Notes: a model not told the origin generated them from the sequence alone. A stretch of 12,787 nt of DNA from JAQBYK01 sp964499425 (GCA_964499425.1 CAZCLD010000039.1:1-12787), one strand, 5' to 3'; counted from the stretch's first letter, positions 1 through 6,296 are shown. Numbers and translations: made by a program.

Positions 1-185
1 ATTGAGCACGGCCCAACCACAATAATTTTGCGAGTGTCTTTTCCATCCAAAACATCAGAAATAATTTTTCTAGAATTAATGACAGTTTCTGCTGCCATTT
101 TAGTGGTAGGCACTTCTTTCATCACTTCCTCGGGGGAAGCAATGCTATCAAAGGACTCAATTTTGAGATTATATAGTTTTGACAT
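1..185 (-). CDS. 3-deoxy-7-phosphoheptulonate (DAHP) synthase, class I, N-terminal fragment
   Basis: This is the 5' end of a minus-strand gene cut by the left window edge; 61 complete codons are visible. The protein starts MSKLYNLKIES and contains SPEEVMKEVP, then SRKIISDVLDGKDTRKIIVV and GPCS at the edge. A segment of R-x-x-I-x-x-(I/V)-L-x-G-x-D-x-R followed by VVGPCS is the typical N-terminal signature of the AroF/AroG/AroH family. That family condenses phosphoenolpyruvate and erythrose 4-phosphate in the first step of the shikimate pathway, in the cytoplasm. The isozyme cannot be told from this part, so no symbol is given. The ATG at 185-183 is the natural start because it gives the usual spacing to GPCS. 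The gene lies 66 bases downstream of the TrmB-like regulator on the same strand and has its own possible promoter. Metal and substrate residues lie outside the window. Confidence 0.88.
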   Translation of the reverse strand, partial: MSKLYNLKIESFDSIASPEEVMKEVPTTKMAAETVINSRKIISDVLDGKDTRKIIVVGPCS

Positions 186-192
186 TGTAAGC

Positions 193-221
193 AGCATAAC
201 AAAAGCTAGGCCCTAGGAGAA
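193..221 (-). promoter_or_regulatory. Possible promoter of the DAHP synthase gene
   Basis: Read on the minus strand there is a -10-like TATGCT (198-193) with an upstream TG (extended -10), 17 bases from a weak -35-like TTCTCC (221-216). The -10 ends 7 bases before the ATG, so the transcript would be leaderless or nearly so. A perfect odd palindrome, CTAGGCCCTAG, at 206-216 lies in the spacer and could be an operator. The assignment rests on motif matching only. Confidence 0.4.
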
Positions 222-251
222 GCCTTATATGGCGTCACAAGTCGGCGGCAC

Positions 252-989
252 TTATATACGTTCCCAGAGTTCCTCAAAAATCACTCGATTAGACTGGGCA
301 AGGGTTGGATTGCGGATTTCAGTGGCAGAAACCTGGCTCTCACCGTAAGAAATCATGTAGATCCTCTCTTTACCTATGATTGTGTCAGAAAAGAATCCGG
401 CTCCCCTTGGCAGAATCTTTATCTGGTGCTTTTCAGATTCAAAACGCTTTTTGTAGTCCTCCCCACATGGGCTATTGACCAGCAATTCTTTGACATTCCT
501 CCCTTTCTCTCCGACTTTTTTCGCTACACCTTCATAATATATTGGCATAATCTTGCTCACCACCGCTGGATTAAAATAAGCACAAAAACTCTTCTCCTTC
601 AGGACTTCTTCGTACATTTTCATGACGGCCTGCTTCCCTTCAAAAAACCTTACGACAGGAGTAATGCTCAGTTTATTCTCGATTCTTTCCAGTTTTGGCA
701 AATTTTCTTTAAGAATGTCTAGGCTCTGCTTGATTTGACGTTCCTTAACGAGGAATATATCCGGAAGCTCCTTAACAGGTATAGATTTCACATACCTCAT
801 CCCAGATTGTTCAAATTCCTCAACTAACCCAAAATTACGAAGGCGATTGATAATTACATACATAGAGGACCTGGGTACCCCTACATGTTTGGCAATCACA
901 CTGACTGGCTGAGCGCCTAGCTCAAGTATTTTTGTCCATGCTTTGGCTTCTTTCCCGTCGAGACCTATCGATTTGAATAGCATGTCCAT
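252..989 (-). CDS. TrmB-family transcriptional regulator
   Basis: This 245-residue protein has an N-terminal winged helix-turn-helix: residues 1-70 include GLDGKEAKAWTKILELGAQP, VSVIAKHVGVPRSSMYVIIN and RLRNFGLVEE, with a basic wing region after them. A charged helix, probably a coiled-coil dimer segment, spans about residues 80-110 (KERQIKQSLDILKENLPKLE). The C-terminal effector half begins TPVVRFFEGKQAVMKMYEEV, the form seen in TrmB-like proteins with a phospholipase-D-like sensor domain. Family members bind DNA and often respond to sugars; the ligand here is unknown. The frame stays open to a GTG at 1028, but a good promoter -10 (1024-1019) overlaps that position, so I take the ATG at 989; the ATG at 983 is the alternative. 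It lies upstream of DAHP synthase on the same strand and is divergent from the gene at 1136, so either neighbour could be its target. No Shine-Dalgarno is visible. Confidence 0.85.
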   Translation of the reverse strand: MDMLFKSIGLDGKEAKAWTKILELGAQPVSVIAKHVGVPRSSMYVIINRLRNFGLVEEFEQSGMRYVKSIPVKELPDIFLVKERQIKQSLDILKENLPKLERIENKLSITPVVRFFEGKQAVMKMYEEVLKEKSFCAYFNPAVVSKIMPIYYEGVAKKVGEKGRNVKELLVNSPCGEDYKKRFESEKHQIKILPRGAGFFSDTIIGKERIYMISYGESQVSATEIRNPTLAQSNRVIFEELWERI

Positions 990-1018
990 AGCTGTTGTCG
1001 TAAATTGTTGACAGATAA

Positions 1019-1047
1019 ATTGTAGCACAATAACAGGTTAGAATCAA
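1019..1047 (-). promoter_or_regulatory. Promoter of the TrmB-like regulator
   Basis: On the minus strand, TTGATT (1047-1042), 17 bases, then TACAAT (1024-1019) preceded by TGC, an extended -10. Transcription should begin near 1012, giving a leader of about 22 bases to the ATG at 989. This rules out the GTG at 1028 as the start. The sequence TGTCAACA just downstream of the -10 could be part of an operator. Confidence 0.65.
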
Positions 1048-1058
1048 TCACGCATGAG

Positions 1059-1072
1059 GGCGGACTGCCGCC
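1059..1072. promoter_or_regulatory. Inverted repeat between two divergent promoters, possible operator
   Basis: GGCGG-ACTG-CCGCC is a perfect 5-base inverted repeat in an otherwise AT-richer gap. It lies between the -35 of the regulator promoter (1042-1047) and the -35 of the opposing promoter (1078-1083). A regulator that controls itself and its divergent neighbour would be expected to bind such a place. The role is inferred from position alone. Confidence 0.35.
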
Positions 1073-1077
1073 AGGAC

Positions 1078-1106
1078 TTGACAGGCAGGCCAAAAGCTTC
1101 TATGAT
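1078..1106 (+). promoter_or_regulatory. Promoter of the small unknown gene at 1136
   Basis: TTGACA (1078-1083), 17 bases, TATGAT (1101-1106): a near-consensus sigma-70 type promoter. The expected start of transcription is near 1113, about 22 bases before the ATG. It opposes the regulator promoter. Confidence 0.7.
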
Positions 1107-1135
1107 AGGTGCTTATTTAATTAACCCAATCAATC

Positions 1136-1507
1136 ATGGGTGTAGACAGACCATCACATGGAGACGACGAACAGTCAGAAGCCACAGAAGCGGAGCCAAC
1201 ATCGCTCATAGACCGCTTCGTAAAATTAGTTGAAACACAAGGCGAAGTTACAGGATCGGTAAATGTCCCGTACGTATATCCTGATACAAGGGTACCTTGC
1301 CGTTACAGCGTGACCATGGAAGGACACATAATGGTTATGCAACTAAGCATTGACAGTCCTCTCAAAGCTGGGGAAACCGAAAGAATCGAAGTCCAAAGAA
1401 CTGGAGCAATGGGTAGTTATACAACCCATGAACCCGCAGAAATAGGAAAAAGAGTAATTGTTGTAGTATACGATGCCCTAGGTTACAAAGCCGGTGTGGA
1501 TTACTAA
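1136..1507 (+). CDS. Hypothetical 123-residue protein
   Basis: I do not recognise this family. Residues 1-25 are polar and acidic (SHGDDEQSEATEAEP) and look disordered. The rest, from about residue 38, alternates hydrophobic and polar residues (GEVTGSVNVPYVYPDTRVPC, HIMVMQLSIDSPLKAGETER, GKRVIVVVYDALG) and looks like a small beta-rich domain. There is no signal peptide or membrane segment and only one cysteine, so it is probably cytoplasmic. A strong promoter about 30 bases upstream supports expression. It is divergent from the TrmB-like regulator and followed 75 bases later by the alpha/beta hydrolase, which has its own promoter. That layout suggests a small regulated locus, but no function can be assigned. 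Confidence 0.75.
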   Translation: MGVDRPSHGDDEQSEATEAEPTSLIDRFVKLVETQGEVTGSVNVPYVYPDTRVPCRYSVTMEGHIMVMQLSIDSPLKAGETERIEVQRTGAMGSYTTHEPAEIGKRVIVVVYDALGYKAGVDY

Positions 1508-1513
1508 AAGGGG

Positions 1514-1531
1514 CGTGTTTCATCAAACACG
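1514..1531 (+). terminator. Hairpin after the small unknown gene, possible weak terminator
   Basis: CGTGTTT-CATC-AAACACG is a perfect 7-base-pair stem with a 4-base loop, starting 6 bases after the TAA of the upstream gene. The following bases (GTTGACTTGG) are not a T-run, so it does not fit a classic intrinsic terminator. It could also be an RNA 3'-end stabiliser or an operator, since the next promoter begins 1 base later. Confidence 0.4.
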
Positions 1532-1532
1532 G

Positions 1533-1561
1533 TTGACTTGGCTCAGCAAACATTGTACTAT
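1533..1561 (+). promoter_or_regulatory. Promoter of the alpha/beta hydrolase gene
   Basis: TTGACT (1533-1538), 17 bases, TACTAT (1556-1561). Transcription would begin near 1568, 15 bases before the ATG at 1583. The possible TTG start at 1538 lies inside the -35, which makes it unlikely. Confidence 0.65.
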
Positions 1562-1582
1562 CAGTCCTATTTTCACACACCC

Positions 1583-2506
1583 ATGCCAAGAGTCACGCCA
1601 CGACAATCAATGATGTTTATCGGCCCATCTGAAGTAGACGAGACAGAAGTCCGCCCATTTGGGACCTTTACAACTCATCCCAGCCTCACACATTCCAAGG
1701 ATTTAAGCGATGTCTTAATAGTCCAACCCGGACTCCCCGGAACTTGGATAAAACACGCACAAGATAAGACTCAAGCGCTTCTCCAAGAAAGGGAGGACGT
1801 AGCCGTAGCGATGCCTTTCCCTGAAGGCACTCGTCTTGAAGGGCCAATACTCTCAATGGGACCTACAGACGCCGAATTGCTTGAGCAAACAAGTCCACAA
1901 CATTTTCAAAGACCGTTTTCTTTAGATAAATATGCTCGATTATTATTCGCAACTTATAAGGCCCTAAGGGATAATTTCGACCCAGAATGCAAAGTCCATC
2001 TTGCTGGCCAATCGTATGGTGCAGCGGCCCTTCTATATGCTCTCAGAAAATGCTTGGACGAAGGCATCCATTTGCCAGCTTCTGCACATTTCTTGGCTCC
2101 ATTCGTTAAAATTGCGACAGACACAGATGATCCATCAATGTGCTTGAGCATAATTCATGCTGGAGTTTCTGAGATTGTTGATACTTCTTCGGAGCGACAG
2201 ATAGCGGAATTAAGAGCTCTTTTAGAATCTCTAGGCGCTCATTTCAATCTTAATCATGCGGACCCAGTACAAGCTCACGCTGAAACTTTTGGTCGCAGGT
2301 TCATGCTCGGCATTGGGGATCTTTCAAGAGTGGTGGAACAAGGATGTAGAGTCAGTGTGGTCAGGGGTGCACGTGATCCGTATATCGGACCCGAACACAG
2401 CAACCTAATTGCACGGCGCGTCCAAAGTGCACGCGGCGAAATAACCACGGTCCTAGATGGTGACACTCACAACCTAGAGTCTCTTAGATTTAGAGATTTA
2501 ATCTAA
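1583..2506 (+). CDS. Alpha/beta-hydrolase-fold protein
   Basis: This 307-residue protein has the landmarks of a serine hydrolase. They are the nucleophile elbow GQSYG with Ser144 (HLAGQSYGAAALLYAL), a later Asp265 in VRGARDPYIGPE, and His296 in DGDTHNL, the usual Ser-Asp-His order. VLIVQPGLPGTW near residue 45 is a strand and oxyanion-type loop. There is no signal peptide, so it is probably cytoplasmic. The substrate cannot be predicted; the family includes esterases, lipases, thioesterases and peptidases. The start at 1583 is chosen because a good promoter overlaps the frame upstream of it. Its stop interlocks by 4 bases with the stop of the convergent GIY-YIG gene, leaving no room for a terminator between them. 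It may belong to the same small locus as the gene at 1136. Confidence 0.75.
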   Translation: MPRVTPRQSMMFIGPSEVDETEVRPFGTFTTHPSLTHSKDLSDVLIVQPGLPGTWIKHAQDKTQALLQEREDVAVAMPFPEGTRLEGPILSMGPTDAELLEQTSPQHFQRPFSLDKYARLLFATYKALRDNFDPECKVHLAGQSYGAAALLYALRKCLDEGIHLPASAHFLAPFVKIATDTDDPSMCLSIIHAGVSEIVDTSSERQIAELRALLESLGAHFNLNHADPVQAHAETFGRRFMLGIGDLSRVVEQGCRVSVVRGARDPYIGPEHSNLIARRVQSARGEITTVLDGDTHNLESLRFRDLI

Positions 2507-2751
2507 GCATCATTAACCAGGTCTTCCTTCTGCTCTTTACGCAGTTTTTTCATAGCGGCCTCTCTCTTCATAGCCTCGCTACGATTTTGAAATTCCTCGA
2601 AATACACAATTGTGACCGGCTTTCTAGGCTTCGTGTATCGAGCCCCACGACCTTCGTTGTGAGCCAACTCGCGCTTTTCCAAATCATTCGTATACCCAGC
2701 ATACAAACTCCCATCACTACACCTAGCTAAATACGCAAAGTATTTTGACAT
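2503..2751 (-). CDS. GIY-YIG domain protein (UPF0213/YhbQ-like)
   Basis: This 82-residue protein is almost entirely a GIY-YIG nuclease-like domain. YFAYLARCSDGSLYAGYTND carries the two GIY-YIG-like strands (YLA and YAG), followed by the usual basic helix with the conserved arginine (LEKRELAHNEG), then GARYTKPRKPVTIVYFEEF and an EAMKREAAMKKL helix. Length and motif order match the small single-domain family common in bacteria and CPR. Known relatives have weak or uncertain DNA cleavage activity, so a DNA repair or processing role is only inferred. There is an extended -10 (TGTTATTCT, -10 at 2763-2758) ending 6 bases before the ATG, without a clear -35, consistent with a leaderless message. It converges with the hydrolase gene. 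Confidence 0.9.
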   Translation of the reverse strand: MSKYFAYLARCSDGSLYAGYTNDLEKRELAHNEGRGARYTKPRKPVTIVYFEEFQNRSEAMKREAAMKKLRKEQKEDLVNDA

Positions 2752-2776
2752 GCTCAGAGAATAACAAAATCTTGTC

Positions 2777-3208
2777 CTATTCCATCATAGAAAAGATAGT
2801 CCCTTCAAAAGGCCCATACCACGTGGTGATATTAGGACATTCAGACTCCTTGATTTTCCCTGTTAGAAGGTCTCCATAGCAGTCATCTGGTCCAACAACT
2901 TTAAGATAGAAAATATAATCAATGTCCATTTGAGCGTCTTCAATATCATCGGCAATGTAAACACCAATAGGTCCAACAGTCACGCCGTCTGGGGAAACAT
3001 CCGCGGGTGGACCATCTAAAGTATAAGAAAACGCCTCATATCCCTTGGGCTCATCAACAGCATAGCTGCCACCTTCATCATTTAAAACTGTCATTACGTA
3101 CTCGCTAACAGTTTCGAAATGAACGTCAACGGGAGTTACTTTAGAACTAGAACAACCAAAAACCAGTAGAATAGAAAGAATAGACATTGTTGATAGAAAA
3201 TATTTCAT
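2777..3208 (-). CDS. Small predicted lipoprotein, function unknown
   Basis: This 143-residue protein starts MKYFLSTMSILSILLVFGC, a short basic N-terminus, a hydrophobic stretch and a lipobox ending at Cys19, then a serine linker. This is a typical lipoprotein signal for signal peptidase II. The mature part is acidic and probably beta-rich (FSYTLDGPPADVSPDGVTVG, DIDYIFYLKVVGPDDC) with two further cysteines about 20 residues apart (DDCYGD and SECPN) that might form a disulfide outside the membrane. The frame is open to an earlier ATG at 3295, but those 29 residues are cysteine-rich and unlike a signal, and a promoter (TTGATA-17-TAACCT) lies inside them, so I use 3208. I do not recognise the mature domain. 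Confidence 0.8.
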   Translation of the reverse strand: MKYFLSTMSILSILLVFGCSSSKVTPVDVHFETVSEYVMTVLNDEGGSYAVDEPKGYEAFSYTLDGPPADVSPDGVTVGPIGVYIADDIEDAQMDIDYIFYLKVVGPDDCYGDLLTGKIKESECPNITTWYGPFEGTIFSMME

Positions 3209-3215
3209 CACTTTA

Positions 3216-3244
3216 AGGTTAAGAAATTGAACTGAACATATCAA
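3216..3244 (-). promoter_or_regulatory. Promoter of the small lipoprotein gene
   Basis: On the minus strand, TTGATA (3244-3239), 17 bases, TAACCT (3221-3216). The -10 is imperfect but keeps the T1, A2 and T6 positions. It ends 7 bases before the ATG at 3208, predicting a leaderless transcript. Confidence 0.45.
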
Positions 3245-3306
3245 ATGCTCAGCAAAAACACAATTTACTACGCAGCACAAACAACAGCTTTTCAAGCACT
3301 ATTATA

Positions 3307-3383
3307 TGGCGGAACGGACGGGACTCGAACCCGCGACCTCCTGCGTGACAGGCAGGCGTTCTAACCAGCTGAACTACCGCTCC
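3307..3383 (-). tRNA. tRNA-Asp (anticodon GTC)
   Basis: Read on the minus strand this is a 77-base cloverleaf. The acceptor stem GGAGCGG pairs with CCGTTCC (one G-T pair). The D arm is GTTCAGCTGGTTAGAAC. The anticodon arm is CCTGC-CTGTCAC-GCAGG with GTC in the loop. The T arm is GCGGG-TTCGAGT-CCCGT, with the invariant TTCGA. The discriminator is G73 and the CCA end is encoded in the DNA. It decodes GAC and GAU. It lies upstream of the small lipoprotein on the same strand and is back-to-back with the glycosyltransferase gene. No introns or mismatches that would disable it are visible. Confidence 0.97.
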
Positions 3384-3455
3384 ACATTATTAATTGCCGC
3401 TCAAAAATAGTATAATTCCTTTCCAAAAACAAGCACTTTTCTCTACACTACCCCC

Positions 3456-4592
3456 ATGCGCATAGGAATAGACTGTCGTCTCTTCAGTTCGAACTTTACA
3501 GGCATTGGCCGCTACACCCACGAACTAGTCGACAACATCATCGAGCTCAACCGAAAACTAAAAGAACCTCACCAACTGGTGCTCTTCTTCAACAATCCCG
3601 AATATCACAATTTCAAAACGATAGCACCCATAAAAAAGGTCCTCGTAAACGCCAAACATTATTCATTGAAAGAACAAACTCGCTTCCTTCGCATTCTCAA
3701 CAAAGAAAAGCTCGACCATGTCCATTTTCCACACTTCAATGTCCCAATCCTATATCGACGCCCATATACCGTAACAATCCACGACCTCACCCTTTCCCTT
3801 TTCCCAGGCCGCAAAATGACCAAATGGTATCATCGACTCGCATATTATTTCACGATCAAAAACGCTACCAAAAGAGCAAAGAAGATAATTTCAGTATCCA
3901 AAAACACTAAAGAAGACATCATCAAATACCTCAAAAGAGACCCTGGTAAAATAGAAGTCATCTACCATGGCATAAACTCCAACTTCAAACTCATAGAGGA
4001 CGCGCACAAGCTTGATAAAACCCTCCATAAATATCATATCAAAAAACAATTCCTTCTATACGCAGGCGTTTGGCGCAATCATAAAAATCTTCCTGGCTTA
4101 ATCCGTGCATTCAAAATGCTGAAAGAAAAAAACATCGATCTACAACTTGTAATCACTGGCAAATCCGACCCCAATTATCCAGAAGTCAAAAACACAGTCA
4201 AAAAACTCGATCTCAAGAACGAAGTGATCTTTCCAGGCTTAGTAGAAGAAAAAGAATTAATCCATCTTTATAACGCAGCATTCATATTCGTTTTTCCATC
4301 CCTATATGAAGGTTTTGGCTTGCCTCCCCTGGAATCAATGCGCTGCGGCACGCCAGTCGTAGCTTCCAACACTTCCTCTGTCCCCGAGGTTTGTGGCGAA
4401 GACAACGCACTCTTCTTTGATCCACATAACACAGAAGACATTGCCGAAAAAATCGAAACGCTCTATAAAGATGCTGACTTACAAGCGGAATTAATTGAAA
4501 GAGGAATACAACACACTGCAACATTCACTTGGGAAAAAATGGCAAAGAAAACTTTTGACGTAATATGTTCGAACCATTCCAACAATTCGTAA
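3456..4592 (+). CDS. Glycosyltransferase, GT4 family (GT-B fold)
   Basis: This 378-residue protein matches the usual length of family 4 retaining glycosyltransferases. The N-terminal Rossmann domain begins MRIGIDCRLFSSNFTGIGRY, with the GIGRY loop typical of mannosyl- and glucosyl-transferases of this group. Residues 95-120 carry RPYTVTIHDLTLSLFPG. The second domain starts near FLLYAGVWRNHKNLPGLIRA, the nucleotide-sugar binding part, and contains the EX7E motif, Glu285 and Glu293 in EGFGLPPLE, followed by SMRCGTPVVASNTSSVPEV. It should move a sugar from a nucleotide donor to a lipid or polysaccharide acceptor at the inner face of the membrane; donor and acceptor are not predictable. A TATAAT lies at 3411-3416 with a poor -35. 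Its end overlaps the DciA-like gene by 28 bases, which suggests joint transcription. Confidence 0.93.
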   Translation: MRIGIDCRLFSSNFTGIGRYTHELVDNIIELNRKLKEPHQLVLFFNNPEYHNFKTIAPIKKVLVNAKHYSLKEQTRFLRILNKEKLDHVHFPHFNVPILYRRPYTVTIHDLTLSLFPGRKMTKWYHRLAYYFTIKNATKRAKKIISVSKNTKEDIIKYLKRDPGKIEVIYHGINSNFKLIEDAHKLDKTLHKYHIKKQFLLYAGVWRNHKNLPGLIRAFKMLKEKNIDLQLVITGKSDPNYPEVKNTVKKLDLKNEVIFPGLVEEKELIHLYNAAFIFVFPSLYEGFGLPPLESMRCGTPVVASNTSSVPEVCGEDNALFFDPHNTEDIAEKIETLYKDADLQAELIERGIQHTATFTWEKMAKKTFDVICSNHSNNS

Positions 4593-4891
4593 AAAAGGCC
4601 GCCAGTCATTACGGCATCTCAAAAGAAGTCCAAGCTGCAACAATTTGTCAGCAATTTCGCGCACTCATGCCTGAGCTTTTCAAGGATAGAAAAGCGGCAA
4701 TGGATCACATAAAACCAGGGTATTTCAAGGATGGCACACTGGTCATTGAGGTAGAAAACCCAGCATGGTCACAGGAAGTTATCATAAGGAAGAGCAAAAT
4801 AATCGAAGAAATGAACAAAATAGCAGGCGAAAATTTCGTCAAATTTGTTCGCACCCAATTGAAGGAATCAGACCCCCAAATTTCTGCTTGA
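4565..4891 (+). CDS. DciA-like (DUF721) protein, possible replicative helicase loader
   Basis: This 108-residue protein has the features of the DUF721/DciA domain: a helical N-terminus (FEPFQQFVKKAASHYGIS), then KDGTLVIEVENPAWSQEVII, which fits the family's G-x-L-x-V-x-V-x-(S/N)-x-A-W pattern, then a helix with EEMNKIAGENFVKFVR. In other bacteria DciA helps load the DnaB helicase at the origin; the role here is inferred from that family. It starts inside the last 28 bases of the glycosyltransferase in another frame and has no ribosome-binding site, so translation may be coupled. It ends with the only TGA stop seen in the window; a TAA follows one codon later. The rpsP promoter -35 overlaps this stop. 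Confidence 0.75.
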   Translation: MFEPFQQFVKKAASHYGISKEVQAATICQQFRALMPELFKDRKAAMDHIKPGYFKDGTLVIEVENPAWSQEVIIRKSKIIEEMNKIAGENFVKFVRTQLKESDPQISA

Positions 4892-4915
4892 CTTTAAACA
4901 GGCGATAACTACAAT
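4888..4915 (+). promoter_or_regulatory. Promoter of rpsP-khpA
   Basis: TTGACT (4888-4893), 16 bases, TACAAT (4910-4915). Transcription should start near 4922, giving a leader of about 27 bases before the TTG start of rpsP. The -35 overlaps the stop codon of the preceding gene. Confidence 0.65.
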
Positions 4916-4948
4916 AAAGCCCGCAATCTATCCGTTTAAGAAAGACAC

Positions 4949-5569
4949 TTGTTAAAGATCAGACTCAGTCGAACAGGCAAGAAAAGACAGCCAAGCTTCC
5001 GCGTCGTTGTCCAAGAACATACTTCCCCTATTAAAGGGAAGTTTATTGAGAACATTGGCAACTACCTGCCGGCTACAAAAGAAAAAGCTTTCACCATCGA
5101 CACAGAAAGAGTAAAATATTGGCTTTCTGTAGGTGCTCGCCCAAGCGATACAGTGGCAGTTTTGTTAAAGAAAAACGGCATCGAAGGAATGGAGGAATTT
5201 ATTGCCCCTCGCGATAAGCAGAAAAAGAAGAAGAAGCAAGAAGAATCAAAAGAAGAAGCGCCAAAGACTGAGGACAGTGCCGAAGACGCCAAGAAAGAAG
5301 AACCAAAGACTGAAGACAGTGTCGAAGCACCAGCGGAGGCACCTGGATCGGAAACGTCAGAGAGCAAAGAAGAAACCACGGATAGTGCTGAAGACGCCAA
5401 GCAAGAAGAACCAAAGACCGAAGACAGTGCCGAAGCGCCAGCGGAGGCACCTGGATCGGCAGAAGCAGAAGCAGAAGCAAAGGATAGCAAGGGTGAAGCC
5501 GCACCAGCGCCTGAAGCGGAGCCACCGAAAGAAGATGCCAAGAAAGAGCCACCAAAAACTGAAGAATAA
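4949..5569 (+). CDS. rpsP: 30S ribosomal protein S16 with long acidic/Ala-Glu-Lys tail
   Basis: Residues 1-78 are a normal S16: MLKIRLSRTGKKRQPSFRVV, then IENIGNYLPATKEK and RVKYWLSVGARPSDTVAVLL. It binds 16S rRNA during small-subunit assembly. The start is TTG at 4949; no ATG gives the conserved N-terminus, and only a weak AAGAAAG lies upstream. After residue 90 (KQKKKKKQ) comes a tail of about 115 residues rich in Glu, Lys, Ala, Pro, Ser and Asp, probably disordered. The family is usually about 80-100 residues, so this protein is twice normal size; extended S16 tails do occur in some phyla. The tail contains a 36-residue direct repeat (listed separately). khpA follows after 32 bases, the conserved bacterial order, and the two are probably cotranscribed. 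Confidence 0.95.
   Translation: MLKIRLSRTGKKRQPSFRVVVQEHTSPIKGKFIENIGNYLPATKEKAFTIDTERVKYWLSVGARPSDTVAVLLKKNGIEGMEEFIAPRDKQKKKKKQEESKEEAPKTEDSAEDAKKEEPKTEDSVEAPAEAPGSETSESKEETTDSAEDAKQEEPKTEDSAEAPAEAPGSAEAEAEAKDSKGEAAPAPEAEPPKEDAKKEPPKTEE
5276..5459 (+). repeat. Tandem duplication inside the rpsP tail
   Basis: Two 76-base copies, 5276-5351 and 5384-5459, are offset by 108 bases (36 codons) and differ at only 5 positions by my count. Both encode SAEDAK(K/Q)EEPKTEDS(V/A)EAPAEAPGS-like residues. The low divergence implies a fairly recent in-frame duplication that lengthened the disordered tail without changing the S16 fold. Confidence 0.9.
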
Positions 5570-5601
5570 GCTTTATATCTAAATCTCTAACCCCCCGAGA
5601 C

Positions 5602-5886
5602 ATGACTGATGAAGCAACTACAACTGACGAAACGCTTGACCGCGGTTTTGTAGAATATGTGGTCAAACAAATTGTCGAAAATCCAGATGACGTTTCTGTT
5701 GAAAGAGAGGTAGACGAAATGGGAGTACTTCTTACTCTAAAAGTGAACAAAGATGACATGGGTAAAATCATTGGCAAAAGCGGACAAACAGCTAAAGCCC
5801 TTCGCATTTTACTTCGCATAATTGGATCCAAGAATAATGCACGTGTCAACTTAAAGATAGTTGAACCTGGAGACGAAGAGGTTTAA
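5602..5886 (+). CDS. khpA: KH-domain RNA-binding protein KhpA
   Basis: This 94-residue protein is a single type II KH domain of the YlqC/KhpA family. The RNA-binding loop is IIGKSG at residues 56-61 (MGKIIGKSGQTAKALRILLR), preceded by a VLLTLKV strand and followed by RVNLKIVEPG. KhpA binds RNA, often as a heterodimer with KhpB/Jag, and in Firmicutes affects division and cell elongation. The first 15 residues are a polar extension (MTDEATTTDETLDRG). It follows rpsP as in many bacteria, but rimM and trmD do not come next. It probably shares the rpsP transcript. Confidence 0.92.
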   Translation: MTDEATTTDETLDRGFVEYVVKQIVENPDDVSVEREVDEMGVLLTLKVNKDDMGKIIGKSGQTAKALRILLRIIGSKNNARVNLKIVEPGDEEV

Positions 5887-5889
5887 TAT
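5861..5889 (+). promoter_or_regulatory. Possible promoter of the pilin-like gene
   Basis: TTGAAC (5861-5866), 17 bases, TAATAT (5884-5889), straddling the end of khpA. Transcription would begin near 5896, about 26 bases before the ATG at 5922. An alternative -10, TATTAT, at 5900-5905 lacks a good -35. Confidence 0.45.
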
Positions 5890-5921
5890 AGAAACACAGT
5901 ATTATTTAGCTTAAGCACCCT

Positions 5922-6296
5922 ATGGCAAGTATAGGAGATAGTGGCGGAAGCCAGTCAATCGTGGACGCCGCTGAAAACTATGAGATATTAGAGATAATCA
6001 ATCGCGGTTTAGCATATGCCATAATCATAGCCGGATTGCTTTCTGTAATATTCATCTTTGTGGGTGGTATATCTTTCATTCTTTCAGGAGGACAAGAGGA
6101 GAAAATCAAGTCAGCTGTTTCCACAATCCGCTACGCCATCATCGGTCTTATCGTAACTATCCTGGCAACGGTCATCATAGGAACAGTCGGAAAAGCAATG
6201 GGTCTAAACATAATTGAATACATAAACTTCGGTGATATCATAGATACAATCACCAATATTACTTCACAGACAGAAGGGACACCTAGCCTAGACTAA
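5922..6296 (+). CDS. TrbC/VirB2-like pilin membrane protein
   Basis: This 124-residue protein has two hydrophobic segments at about residues 31-55 and 71-89, joined by a short charged loop (GGQEEKIKSAVSTIR). The pattern of a GG near the end of the first segment (FVGGISFILSGGQEEKI) and YAIIGLIVTILATVI in the second matches the VirB2/TrbC-like pilin family that is widespread in CPR genomes. The relatives are type IV secretion pilins; in CPR their job is uncertain, possibly DNA uptake or surface structures. The N-terminal 20 residues are polar with no cleavable signal; the C-terminus is Thr/Ile rich. No other type IV secretion genes are visible nearby. It converges with the next gene, overlapping by 9 bases. 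Confidence 0.82.
   Translation: MASIGDSGGSQSIVDAAENYEILEIINRGLAYAIIIAGLLSVIFIFVGGISFILSGGQEEKIKSAVSTIRYAIIGLIVTILATVIIGTVGKAMGLNIIEYINFGDIIDTITNITSQTEGTPSLD

Noticed and set aside
1079..1090. A 12-base match (tgacaggcaggc) between the 1078 promoter region and the tRNA-Asp anticodon arm (3346-3357), suggesting a tRNA fragment or attachment site.
   Set aside because: Several 12-base matches are expected by chance in a window of this size, and the similarity does not extend further on either side.
3209..3295. A longer start for the small lipoprotein at 3295.
   Set aside because: The extra 29 residues are cysteine-rich and lack a signal; the start at 3208 gives a clean lipoprotein signal peptide and has a promoter just upstream.
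4889..4899. TGA as a glycine codon (code 25): the DciA-like gene ends TGA-CTT-TAA, so reading through adds only two residues.
   Set aside because: No other gene in the window has an in-frame TGA, although they hold hundreds of glycines, and all are full length under the standard code.
5199..5849. A 216-residue minus-strand reading frame opposite rpsP and khpA, and a 126-residue plus frame at 5202-5582.
   Set aside because: Both are by-products of the purine-rich repetitive S16 tail: one reads as Leu/Ser-rich, the other as Lys/Arg-rich, with no domain and no start signals. rpsP and khpA clearly occupy the region.
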